Positions 56,366 through 64,000 of a DNA stretch of 64,000 bases are shown piece by piece (positions within the stretch are counted from its first letter, which is position 1; the number at the start of each line of letters is the position of its first letter). The stretch comes from Hyphomicrobiales bacterium (GTDB lineage Bacteria > Pseudomonadota > Alphaproteobacteria > Rhizobiales > JAJFHB01). The notes below the pieces were generated by a model. It was given only the letters and a program-made list of their open reading frames with translations, ran no database searches and was not told where the DNA came from. The position numbers and the translations under genes are program-made. The stretch is taken from NCBI GenBank assembly GCA_021775755.1, contig JAJFHE010000052.1:19938-83937 (forward strand), given 5' to 3'.

Positions 56366-58420
56366 CTAATTGTTGCCGATACCCAGGCCCTGCAGGAGGT
56401 TGTCGAACACCTCCTTGCCTTCTTCGCCCGCAACGTCCTCGATCGCCTGACCGGCTTCCTGGCCGAGTTGCCCGCCGTCCTGCAGAACATCGCCGACGGT
56501 CTCGCCGAGATTCTCCACACCGATATTGCTGCCCAGCATTTCAAGCTGCTGCAGGGCGGCCTGCGGATTTTGCAGGATGCCGGCGATATCGGGGTAGATC
56601 TGCGGATTGCTCCACGGGCCCTTGATGATGATCGGCACGTTGAAGCCTTGCAGGTTCGATTCGCCTCCCTGCCCCTGCAGGGATGCGACGAGCTTTGGAT
56701 CGACGCGGTAGTCGAGCGATTGCGGCGGCATGCTCACGGTTCCGCCGCCGGTCATGCGCACCAACGGTCCGATCATCTGCAGGTCCTGATTGACCGCGAC
56801 GCCGTTGGTGATCTGGTAGTTCGCAGTGAGCGATGCAAAATCGGTCTTTTGTGAGGGTGAACGCGACCAGCCGCTGAGGATCTGCGAGGGCAGATCGCGC
56901 ATCATGCCGGCGATATTTATGCCCCGAATGGCGCCGTTGGCGAAACGCACGCCAACAGTGCCGCCAAGCGTCGATACGAGCTGGCGCTGCGAGTTGCCCG
57001 CCGCATTGAGCCTGACGACGAGCGTCGACGTTCCTTCAAGCCAGTCGAAATCGGCGAAGTCGCGCAGTAACGGATGGGCGGAGACACCGCTTGCGTCGAA
57101 ACTTGCCGCAAGCACCGGTGCTGCTCCGGACTGCTCGAGCACAACCGCACCCGTGGCGGCGCCGTCATAAAGCGCGAGCTGTTCAAGCCGTGCATCCAGC
57201 CGGCCGTTGTCGATCGTGACGCTCGCCACCGTAGTGCCGGTCGTCACATTCCGGTATTGGATCTGGGAGGCGGCGAGGCGCAGTTGCGCGTCCATGGCCC
57301 GCAGGCCGGAGAAGTCGATCGGCGCATCGCTCCATCCCGACGATCCGCCGCCGCCGGACCCGCCACCGCTATCGCCGAGATAACGGTTGAGGTCGATGCG
57401 GTCGACCCCGAGGCTGGCGGCTATGTGCGGCCTTGCACGGTCGGTGCGGATCACCACATTGCCCTGGGCACGCATGCCGTCGAGGCCGATCTGTGCTTCG
57501 CTGAGCGATATACTCCCTTGCGTGAAGGCGAGTTTTGCAACCGCGCTGAAGTCCTCCAGACCTTGGCCCGGCTGGAGGGGTTTGCCCGCCCATCGCGCCA
57601 GCCCGCGCAATGACGGCGAGCGGTAATCGATGTTGCCGTTGAGTGCCGGTCCGTTGGTAAGCGAGAGGTCTCCCTTGAACGATGCCGTCAGGTGCGGCGA
57701 TGACATTTCGAAATCAAGGTCGGCGCGCTTTTCTTCCGTCAGCTGCGATAACGGCCCGAGTACGGAGGCAAGCGTGACGCGCTCACCATTCCAGATCATC
57801 GACCCGTCGATTGACAGATTGCTGGTGAGCGAGGGCAGCGACAGCGCCACGTCGACATCGCTCACCTCCATTGCCGTGCCGGTCGTTTCGTCGAGATAGC
57901 GCACCACGCCATCGACAATGCGCACATCGTTGAGGCTGACATTGCCGAGTTGAAAACCGCCTGTGCCCGATGAAGGCTCCTGCCGGTCTTCCCGTTCACC
58001 CCGGCCGTCTTGGGCGCCCCGGCCGTCCTGCGCATCGAACGACCAGTTGCTGCGGCCCTCGAAGTCGGTCAGCAGGTTGAAGCGCGGGCGTATGAGTTCG
58101 AACGCCTCGACCTCGACATTTCCCTGCACCAGCGGCGAAAGCGCCAGACTGACGCGTATTTCTTCGGCCGCCAGCACCATGCCAGACGGCATTTCCGGTG
58201 GATTGGAGATTGTCACATCGCTCATAGCCACGGCGATGCTCGGGTAAACGGAAAACGAGATCTTGCCGCCAAGCGTCAGATCGCGCCCGGTTTGTTGCTT
58301 GGTCACCCGGGCGAGCTGATCGCCGATAAAATCGGGTGAAATGAAAAATGGAACCGCGACCGCCGCTGCGACGATGAGCACGATCAGAAAGAATAAAATC
58401 TTGATAAAGCGCATAGCCAA
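56366..58420 (-). CDS. asmA: AsmA-family protein
   Basis: The 684-aa protein starts with a membrane anchor (FIKILFFLIVLIVAAAVAVPFF) and the AsmA N-terminal domain (RDLTLGGKISFSVYPSIAVAMSDVTISNP). A Gly/Ser-rich run at about residues 350-365 links to the C-terminal AsmA_2 domain (GTVGVRFANGAIRGINIAGMMRDL, DYRVDPKLVASLQGQ). Members are envelope proteins tied to lipid transport and outer-membrane homeostasis. The end (GKEVFDNLLQGLGIGNN) is duplicated 5 kb away. Confidence 0.9.
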   Translation of the reverse strand: MAMRFIKILFFLIVLIVAAAVAVPFFISPDFIGDQLARVTKQQTGRDLTLGGKISFSVYPSIAVAMSDVTISNPPEMPSGMVLAAEEIRVSLALSPLVQGNVEVEAFELIRPRFNLLTDFEGRSNWSFDAQDGRGAQDGRGEREDRQEPSSGTGGFQLGNVSLNDVRIVDGVVRYLDETTGTAMEVSDVDVALSLPSLTSNLSIDGSMIWNGERVTLASVLGPLSQLTEEKRADLDFEMSSPHLTASFKGDLSLTNGPALNGNIDYRSPSLRGLARWAGKPLQPGQGLEDFSAVAKLAFTQGSISLSEAQIGLDGMRAQGNVVIRTDRARPHIAASLGVDRIDLNRYLGDSGGGSGGGGSSGWSDAPIDFSGLRAMDAQLRLAASQIQYRNVTTGTTVASVTIDNGRLDARLEQLALYDGAATGAVVLEQSGAAPVLAASFDASGVSAHPLLRDFADFDWLEGTSTLVVRLNAAGNSQRQLVSTLGGTVGVRFANGAIRGINIAGMMRDLPSQILSGWSRSPSQKTDFASLTANYQITNGVAVNQDLQMIGPLVRMTGGGTVSMPPQSLDYRVDPKLVASLQGQGGESNLQGFNVPIIIKGPWSNPQIYPDIAGILQNPQAALQQLEMLGSNIGVENLGETVGDVLQDGGQLGQEAGQAIEDVAGEEGKEVFDNLLQGLGIGNN

Positions 58421-58493
58421 GAGTCAATAAAGCAAACGGCGATTCAAGGCAAAACCGTAATGCCGCGGGCACGCAACCGGAATTGCCGCCAAT

Positions 58494-58537
58494 GCAGCTC
58501 CGGGGCAGCTCCAGGGCAGCTCCAGGGCAGCTCCGGG
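58494..58537 (+). repeat. Tandem 11-bp repeat, four copies
   Basis: gcagctcc(g/a)gg repeats four times without gaps between asmA and the ligase gene. The outer copies have g, the inner ones a. Confidence 0.85.
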
Positions 58538-58661
58538 GCGGTCATTTGCCCTTGTCAAAGGGCCGGTTTTTCGTGCCTATACCTTGCAATCGCGCCAACC
58601 CGGTTCACGATACGGAGGGGCTGCCTGCGGGCGGCTCCTGAAAGTGGGAGACGACAGCATC

Positions 58662-60617
58662 ATGACAGATTTGCTTTGGCAGCCTTCCGACGAGGTCATC
58701 GCCAGCGCCAACGTCACGCAATTCATGTCCTATGTGAATGAAAAGCACGGTCTCGGGCTCAACAGCTATGATGCATTGCACACGTTTTCCATAGAGCGCC
58801 AGGAGCTCTTCTGGCCGGCGGTCTGGGACTATTGCGGCGTGCGCGCCAGCACGCGTGGCGAGCGCGTGATTGCCGATGGTGACAAAATGCCGGGCGCGAA
58901 GTACTTCCCCGATGCTCGGTTGAACTATGCGGAAAACCTGCTGCGGCGGCGCGACGATGCCACCGCCATGCTGTTTCGCGGTGAAGACAAGGTTGCAAGC
59001 GAAGTAACGTGGCGCGAGCTATACGACCGTGTCTCCTGCGCGCAGCAGCAACTCAAGGCGTCGGGATTTTCCAAAGGCGACCGCATCGCCGCAGTGATGC
59101 CGAACATGCCCGAAACCGCCATGGCGATGCTTGGAGCCGCGTCGCTGGGAGGTATCTGGTCGTCGTGTTCGCCTGACTTCGGCGAACGCGGTATTCTCGA
59201 CCGCTTCGGCCAGACCGAACCCAAAGTGCTAATTGCCTGCGACGGGTACTATTACAACGGCAAGGAAATCGACATTTCCGGCAAGCTGGCCGCTGTCGTG
59301 GCGGAACTGCCTACGGTCGAGCATGTCATCGTCGTTTCCTATATTGGCCGGGCCGAAGAGACCGCGGCAAAGCTGCCGAACGGCGTAACCTGGGATGCGT
59401 TTGTGGCGCGCCACGCGCCCACCGACATCGAATTCGAGCAGCTGCCGTTCGACCACCCGCTGTTCATTCTGTTCTCCAGCGGCACCACGGGCGTGCCGAA
59501 GTGCATCGTCCACGGTGCCGGCGGGGTGCTGTTGAAGCATCTGGTCGAACACCAGATGCAGGCCGATATCAGGCCCGGCGACAAAGTGTTCTATTTCTCC
59601 ACCTGCGGTTGGATGATGTGGAACTGGCTGATGAGTGCGCTGGCTTCCGAAGCGACGCTCCTGCTGTTCGACGGCTCGCCGTTTGCGCCTTCCGAACGTG
59701 TGTTGTTCGACTATGCCGACGAAGCCGGCATGACGCTGTTCGGCACTTCCGCGAAATATATCGATGCGGTCCGCAAGACCGGCTGGAAGCCCCGCGAAAC
59801 CCACTCGTTGAAAACCGTTCGTACCATTCTGTCGACCGGCTCACCGCTCGCACCGGAAAGCTTTGATTTCGTCTATGACAACATCAAGAAGGACGTGCTC
59901 CTCGCTTCGATGTCGGGCGGTACCGACATTTGCGGGTGTTTCGTCATCGGTGTGCCGGTCCTGCCGGTCAGAAGCGGCGAGATTCAGGTCAATGGTCTGG
60001 GCATGGCAACCGACGTCTGGGATGAAGACGGCAAAACCATGGCCTCCGGCAAGGGTGAGCTTGTATGCGCGCGGCCGTTCCCCACCATGCCTGTGTCCTT
60101 CTGGAACGATCCTGCCGGGGAAAAGTACCACAAGGCCTATTTTGACCGCTTCGAGAATGTCTGGTGCCATGGCGACTTCGCCGAATGGACGCCGCATGGC
60201 GGCATGATTATTCACGGTCGCTCCGATGCTACTCTCAATCCGGGCGGCGTGCGCATCGGGACGGCGGAAATCTATGCGCAGGTTGAAGCCATGGATGAAG
60301 TCATCGAAGGTCTGGCGATCGGCCAGCAGTGGGACAACGATGCCCGCATCGTGCTGTTTGTGCGGCTGAGTGATGGCGTGACGCTGGACGATGAACTCAC
60401 CGCCGCCATCAAGTCGCGCATCCGCAAGGGCGCATCGCCGCGTCATGTGCCGGCAAAAATTGTCGCCGTTGCCGACATTCCCCGTACCAAATCGGGAAAG
60501 ATTACCGAACTGGCGGTGAGGGACGTCGTCCATGGCCGCGAAATCAGGAATAAGGAAGCGCTCGCCAATCCTGAAGCGCTAGAGCTCTTCCGCAACCTTC
60601 CCGAGCTTCGGTCGTGA
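58662..60617 (+). CDS. Acetoacetyl-CoA synthetase
   Basis: The 651-aa ANL-superfamily ligase from the ATG at 58662 has the P-loop FILFSSGTTGVPKCIVHGAGG, LSTGSPLAPESFDFVY, WCHGDFAEWTPHGGMIIHGRSDATLNPGGVRIGTAEIY and the adenylation lysine in RTKSGKITELAV. The N-terminal YVNEKHGLGLNSYDALHTFSI is specific for acetoacetate-CoA ligases, which activate acetoacetate for lipid or PHB/ketone metabolism. A downstream enzyme is not adjacent. Confidence 0.93.
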   Translation: MTDLLWQPSDEVIASANVTQFMSYVNEKHGLGLNSYDALHTFSIERQELFWPAVWDYCGVRASTRGERVIADGDKMPGAKYFPDARLNYAENLLRRRDDATAMLFRGEDKVASEVTWRELYDRVSCAQQQLKASGFSKGDRIAAVMPNMPETAMAMLGAASLGGIWSSCSPDFGERGILDRFGQTEPKVLIACDGYYYNGKEIDISGKLAAVVAELPTVEHVIVVSYIGRAEETAAKLPNGVTWDAFVARHAPTDIEFEQLPFDHPLFILFSSGTTGVPKCIVHGAGGVLLKHLVEHQMQADIRPGDKVFYFSTCGWMMWNWLMSALASEATLLLFDGSPFAPSERVLFDYADEAGMTLFGTSAKYIDAVRKTGWKPRETHSLKTVRTILSTGSPLAPESFDFVYDNIKKDVLLASMSGGTDICGCFVIGVPVLPVRSGEIQVNGLGMATDVWDEDGKTMASGKGELVCARPFPTMPVSFWNDPAGEKYHKAYFDRFENVWCHGDFAEWTPHGGMIIHGRSDATLNPGGVRIGTAEIYAQVEAMDEVIEGLAIGQQWDNDARIVLFVRLSDGVTLDDELTAAIKSRIRKGASPRHVPAKIVAVADIPRTKSGKITELAVRDVVHGREIRNKEALANPEALELFRNLPELRS

Positions 60618-60812
60618 ACGGGACTGATTCCTTTGAATTTTTGTAAGGCCGCTAAAATTTGACTGAAATTGCGCCGTAGCCTTTCAGACATCGTTTACGT
60701 TGAAGCGAACAATTGTAACAAAATGCTGGGTATTAACGGGAACTAGAGCGTTCTCGCATTAAATAAGCGTCACAAACAGGGCAGAAACACTCCAGTTTAA
60801 TGGAGCCGAGTG

Positions 60813-61895
60813 ATGGCGCAGATGGATAGTTTTCAGGGTTACTGGCCGCGCAGGGCGGCAGGGGCACTCACCCGGTTCTTCGCGGACCGGCGCGGTAATG
60901 TGGCAATGATTTTCGGTATTGCCGCCTTGCCGCTGATGATCGCCATGGGCGTGGCGATCGATTACGGAAACACGTCGCGGGTCGACCAGAAACTGGCGGG
61001 CATCGCCGATGCGGTCGCGCTGGCGGCGGCAAACGTTTCCAACGACCCGGATGCGCGTGAAGAGCTTGCAAACAAGTTTCTCGCCGCCAATTCGGGGCTT
61101 GATCTTGGCAGTGGCGTGAACCTGACCGACATTCAGATCGTGTTCGACGATGAAAACGAACGCGTTTCGGTGACGCTGGTTGCAAACATCGATACGACGC
61201 TGATGGGACTGGCGGGCATCAACCACACAAACGCCACCGGCCACAGTGTTGCGGGCTACGAGGTTTCCGGCAGCCATCCGGTTTCGCTGGGGTTGGTTCT
61301 TGATGTTTCGGGCTCGATGGCCTGGAACAACAAGATCGGAACATTGCGCACCGCCGCAACCGGCCTTTTGGATCAACTGCACACGAATGATCCTGACGAT
61401 GTTTATGTTCGTACCGGGCTTACAACCTACAACACCGATGTCGTGTCGACTGTGCGCATGGACTGGGGCGTTGACCATACCAGGTCTGTTGTCCAGACGC
61501 TGATCGCATCGGGCGGCACGGCTTCGACCCGGGCGGTTAACGTGACCGGCGGCTGGCTGCGCGGCAACAGCGAGTCCGCACATCACAATCAGCAGGAAGT
61601 TCATGGCGACGAGGAAATCGAACCTCTGAGGTTCTTGATCTTCATGACCGACGGCGACAACAATCAAAGTCGTGATGATCGGCGTACCAAACGGAAATGC
61701 GATCAGATCAAGGCTGATGGCATAGAAATTTTTTCCGTCGCATTTGAGGCGCCGATTCGGGGTCGTGAGCTTCTGGAATATTGCTCGACTGACGAAGATC
61801 ATTACTTCGATGCACGGAATTCACAGGACTTTCTGGACGCTTTCGAGGCGATCGGATTGCGCATCCAGACGAGCATGCTGCGTCTCGTCGAATAA
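60813..61895 (+). CDS. TadG-like pilus-associated protein with von Willebrand factor A domain
   Basis: The 360-aa protein has an N-terminal TadE/G-type segment ([31 protein letters not shown]) with one membrane helix. A VWA domain follows, with the MIDAS motif DVSGSM (about residue 165) and LIFMTDGDNN. Such proteins are part of Flp/Tad surface pili or act as solo adhesins. No other tad gene is present in the window. The GTG at 60810 is an alternative start. Confidence 0.85.
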   Translation: MAQMDSFQGYWPRRAAGALTRFFADRRGNVAMIFGIAALPLMIAMGVAIDYGNTSRVDQKLAGIADAVALAAANVSNDPDAREELANKFLAANSGLDLGSGVNLTDIQIVFDDENERVSVTLVANIDTTLMGLAGINHTNATGHSVAGYEVSGSHPVSLGLVLDVSGSMAWNNKIGTLRTAATGLLDQLHTNDPDDVYVRTGLTTYNTDVVSTVRMDWGVDHTRSVVQTLIASGGTASTRAVNVTGGWLRGNSESAHHNQQEVHGDEEIEPLRFLIFMTDGDNNQSRDDRRTKRKCDQIKADGIEIFSVAFEAPIRGRELLEYCSTDEDHYFDARNSQDFLDAFEAIGLRIQTSMLRLVE

Positions 61896-61903
61896 GCCAT
61901 CAG

Positions 61904-61934
61904 CCGCTGCCGGGTTGTTTCAGTCCGGCAGCGG
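61904..61934. terminator. Bidirectional hairpin between the TadG-like gene and fbpB
   Basis: A perfect 10-bp stem ccgctgccgg/ccggcagcgg has an 11-nt loop with a T-rich part. It overlaps the 3' end of the convergent permease gene. Confidence 0.65.
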
Positions 61935-63653
61935 TATTCCTCCTGTTCCCGTTTCCTGGCCCATGCGCACCGACTTGCGCTTGGGTTCCTTCAGTGTGCG
62001 GTTCAGGAGGATTACCGGGATCAGTCCCGAGACAACGATGGTGAGTGCCGACAGTGCGCTTTCTTCCAGCAGGTCCAGCGAGGCGTATGTGTAGACATGC
62101 GTCGCCAGCGTATCGAAGTTGAACGGCCTCAAAATGAGCGTCGCCGGTAGTTCCTTCATGCAATCGACGAACACGAGCAGACCGGCGGTCGCAAGCGCCG
62201 GTCGGATGAGGGGCAGATGCACCTCCCTCAAAGCGCCCGACGAAGAGCGCCCGAGCGTGCGTGCCGCAGCCGCCAGATTGGGCGTCACCCGGCCAAGACC
62301 GGATTCGATTGCACCGTAAGAGATCGCCAGAAATCGCACCACATAGGCATAGACAATCGAGAAGATGGTGCCGGTCAGCAGCAGGCCGGTGGATATGCCG
62401 GCAATCTCTCGCGCCATACCGTCGAGCGCATTGTCGAAGGCGGCCAGCGGCACCAGAATGCCGATGCCCAGCACCGCGCCGGGAACCGCGTAACCGACGC
62501 TTGCGAAGCGGATCGCAATCTGCACCAGATCGGAGCGTGCAATGCGGTGCGCGTAGGCGAGAAACAGGCCGATGGCGATAGCGGCGAAGGCGGCCGTGAA
62601 CGACAGCAGGAGACTGTTGCGCGTGTGCCGCAGATAGTCCGCGCTTGCGGCGTCCTCGAAATGCGATACTGCAAAGTCCAGCAACACCGCGCCCGGCACG
62701 ACGAAACCGAAGATGATCGGGCAGACGCAGCCAAGCGTTGAAACCCAGGCGCGCCAGCCCGTGAGCTTATGGCGGCTCGGGCGGCGTTCGCGCTGCGACA
62801 TATGATGGAACCGCTGCTGCCGCCGCCCGACGCGCTCAAGCCAGATCAGCGCGAAGACGAAAACCAGCATGACGCATGCGATCTGTGCCGCGCCGCCAAG
62901 GTTGCCCTGACCGAGCCATGTCGAATAGATACCGGCGGTCAGCGTATTAACGCCGAAAAACTCCACCGCGCCGATATCGTTGAGGCATTCCATCATGGCG
63001 AGCGACACCCCCACCACGATGCCGGGCCGGGCAAGTGGCAGGGCAACTGAGAAAAATGTGCCAAGTGCTGTTCGCCCGAGCGTCCGGCTGACTTCAAGAT
63101 GGCACACGGACTGTTTGATGAAGCTCGCTCGTGCGGTGAGGAACACATACGGGTAGAGCACGAAAGCCATGACGAAAACGGCACCGCTCAGCGAGCGGAT
63201 TTCCGGAAACCAGTAGTCGCGCGCGTTGCGCCAGCCGAACAGATCGCGCAGTCCCGTCTGCACGAAGCCGCCATACTCGAACACGTCCACATAGGTATAG
63301 GCGATGATATATGTCGGCGTTGCCAGTGGAATGAGCAGCGCCCATTGCAGCCACTTGCGGCCGGGAAACTGATACATCGTGACAAGCCAGGCGGTCGAGG
63401 TGCCGACGATGAAAGTGATCAAACCGACACCGGTCATCAGCACGGCGGTGCGCCACACATATCCGGGCAGCACCGTATCCACGAGATGCGGCCAGATGTT
63501 TTCCGTCGGAAAGAGCGCCAGAATGCCGATGGTCAGCACCGGCAGCGCGACCAGCAGCGTCAGGCCGACCGCGCCGAAACCCCACACGGTTTCGCCATCG
63601 AGCGCGAACGGCGCCAATGTCTTGCGATCGGTCAACTGATCGGTGGTGGCCAT
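61920..63653 (-). CDS. fbpB: Ferric iron ABC transporter permease
   Basis: The 577-aa protein has two fused permease domains with about 12 membrane helices, as in SfuB/FbpB. Each domain has an EAA-type loop: FIKQSVCHLEVSRTLGRTALGTFFSVALPLARPG and RVTPNLAAAARTLGRSSSGALREVHLPLIRPAL. It moves Fe3+ delivered by a periplasmic binding protein. No fbpA or fbpC gene is adjacent. A Fur-like box lies about 85 bp upstream, just before an IS481-type element. Confidence 0.9.
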   Translation of the reverse strand: MATTDQLTDRKTLAPFALDGETVWGFGAVGLTLLVALPVLTIGILALFPTENIWPHLVDTVLPGYVWRTAVLMTGVGLITFIVGTSTAWLVTMYQFPGRKWLQWALLIPLATPTYIIAYTYVDVFEYGGFVQTGLRDLFGWRNARDYWFPEIRSLSGAVFVMAFVLYPYVFLTARASFIKQSVCHLEVSRTLGRTALGTFFSVALPLARPGIVVGVSLAMMECLNDIGAVEFFGVNTLTAGIYSTWLGQGNLGGAAQIACVMLVFVFALIWLERVGRRQQRFHHMSQRERRPSRHKLTGWRAWVSTLGCVCPIIFGFVVPGAVLLDFAVSHFEDAASADYLRHTRNSLLLSFTAAFAAIAIGLFLAYAHRIARSDLVQIAIRFASVGYAVPGAVLGIGILVPLAAFDNALDGMAREIAGISTGLLLTGTIFSIVYAYVVRFLAISYGAIESGLGRVTPNLAAAARTLGRSSSGALREVHLPLIRPALATAGLLVFVDCMKELPATLILRPFNFDTLATHVYTYASLDLLEESALSALTIVVSGLIPVILLNRTLKEPKRKSVRMGQETGTGGIPLPD

Positions 63654-63735
63654 GTTCCCTGTCCGCGCGGGGCGTGTCGCTCATGCCTGTGTGCGCAAGC
63701 CTTTGGTATTCAGCGGTTTTTTGATTTATTCTAAG

Positions 63736-63754
63736 TTGCAAATCATTCTCAAAA
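63736..63754. promoter_or_regulatory. Fur-like box upstream of fbpB
   Basis: ttgcaaatcattctcaaaa has a good right half (atcattctc) of the GATAATGATAATCATTATC consensus and a weaker left half. It is about 83 bp before the fbpB start. Confidence 0.55.
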
Positions 63755-63866
63755 ACAGTATCCGCGCGTTATAGAGAACGGTTTGACATGGGTCAATTCG
63801 GGGGTTTTCGCCGTCTGCAAACGAAGCCGCTGACGCGCTCTAAATGGCCGTATCGGGTTCGCTAGT

Positions 63867-64000
63867 TGTGAACTATCAGGACGTTGTCCATTCAGCCCAA
63901 CCGAGAGACACTGATGTTGCCGAACGTCAATGATTCCCGAGAGGACCGAATGAACATCCACAATAATGCCCGTCTGACACCCAAAGGTCGAGAGGCCATG
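63867..64000 (+). mobile_element. Left end of an IS481-type insertion sequence (partial)
   Basis: The IS appears to start at about 63867 (tgtgaactatcaggacg), and its transposase gene starts inside. It runs past the window. The exact tip cannot be fixed without the other end. Confidence 0.5.
63950..64000 (+). CDS. IS481-type transposase N-terminus (partial at window edge)
   Basis: Seventeen codons are visible: MNIHNNARLTPKGREAM. The MNIHKNARLTPxGRExM opening is characteristic of IS481-family transposases. The remainder lies beyond the right edge. Confidence 0.7.
   Translation, partial: MNIHNNARLTPKGREAM

Overview
The window looks like an alphaproteobacterial chromosome, most likely Hyphomicrobiales (Rhizobiales) or a close relative. 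The evidence is the gene set murA, DUF2948, hisD, UPF0262, low-molecular-weight phosphatase, maf, yacG, tRNA-Phe, together with an FNR/FixK box before hemN, a DUF6460 gene and a TadG-like pilin-locus gene. Most of the chromosome is GC-rich. Two stretches are visibly AT-richer and gene-poor.

Region 1 (1 to about 13385) is the right-hand part of an integrated mobile element. Its tyrosine integrase lies next to the 3' end of tRNA-Phe(GAA), and the element continues beyond the left edge. It carries the end of a VirD4/TraG-type coupling protein, a replication-relaxation protein, a CHC2-type primase, a small winged-helix replication-type protein with an adjacent iteron- and palindrome-rich origin candidate, a second tyrosine recombinase with a dif-like inverted repeat at its promoter, and a set of cargo genes without known function (zinc-ribbon and membrane proteins, a 56-aa Tat-signal peptide). 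Several of its genes have a -10 box 6-9 nt before the ATG, as in leaderless transcripts.

Region 2 (13.4-17.5 kb) is the core run yacG-maf-LMW phosphatase-UPF0262-hisD-DUF2948, all on the minus strand. The usual infA is not in its expected place. murA, normally next to DUF2948, sits 21 kb away at 38.3 kb. The DNA between is therefore an insertion or rearrangement: a truncated-haemoglobin/MarR/redoxin cluster (17.7-20.3 kb), a putative catabolic cluster for a methylated, guanidino or quaternary-amine compound (20.4-30 kb: DMGDH-like flavoprotein, threonine-synthase-like PLP enzyme, LacI, HisD paralog, DegT aminotransferase, LysR, ureohydrolase), a glycine-betaine-type ABC transporter (30-33.8 kb), and a degenerate islet with IS1380 and IS3 relics (33.9-38.3 kb).

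Region 3 (38.3-50.4 kb) is ordinary housekeeping and metabolism: murA, hemN with an anaerobox, a thioesterase, an amidinotransferase-fold enzyme, GNAT, tRNA-Thr, TetR, an exported nuclease, SDR, a kappa-class isomerase, tungstate transporter subunits TupC/TupB, moaE, a secreted protein and a DUF6460 protein.

Region 4 (50.4-64 kb) holds a polysaccharide pyruvyl transferase, then a 5-kb segment (MalY-type lyase, secreted protein, TPR regulator, response regulator) bounded by a duplicated 3' end of asmA, then asmA, acetoacetyl-CoA synthetase, a TadG/VWA protein, an isolated ferric-iron permease (fbpB) with a Fur-like box, and the start of an IS481-type element at the right edge.
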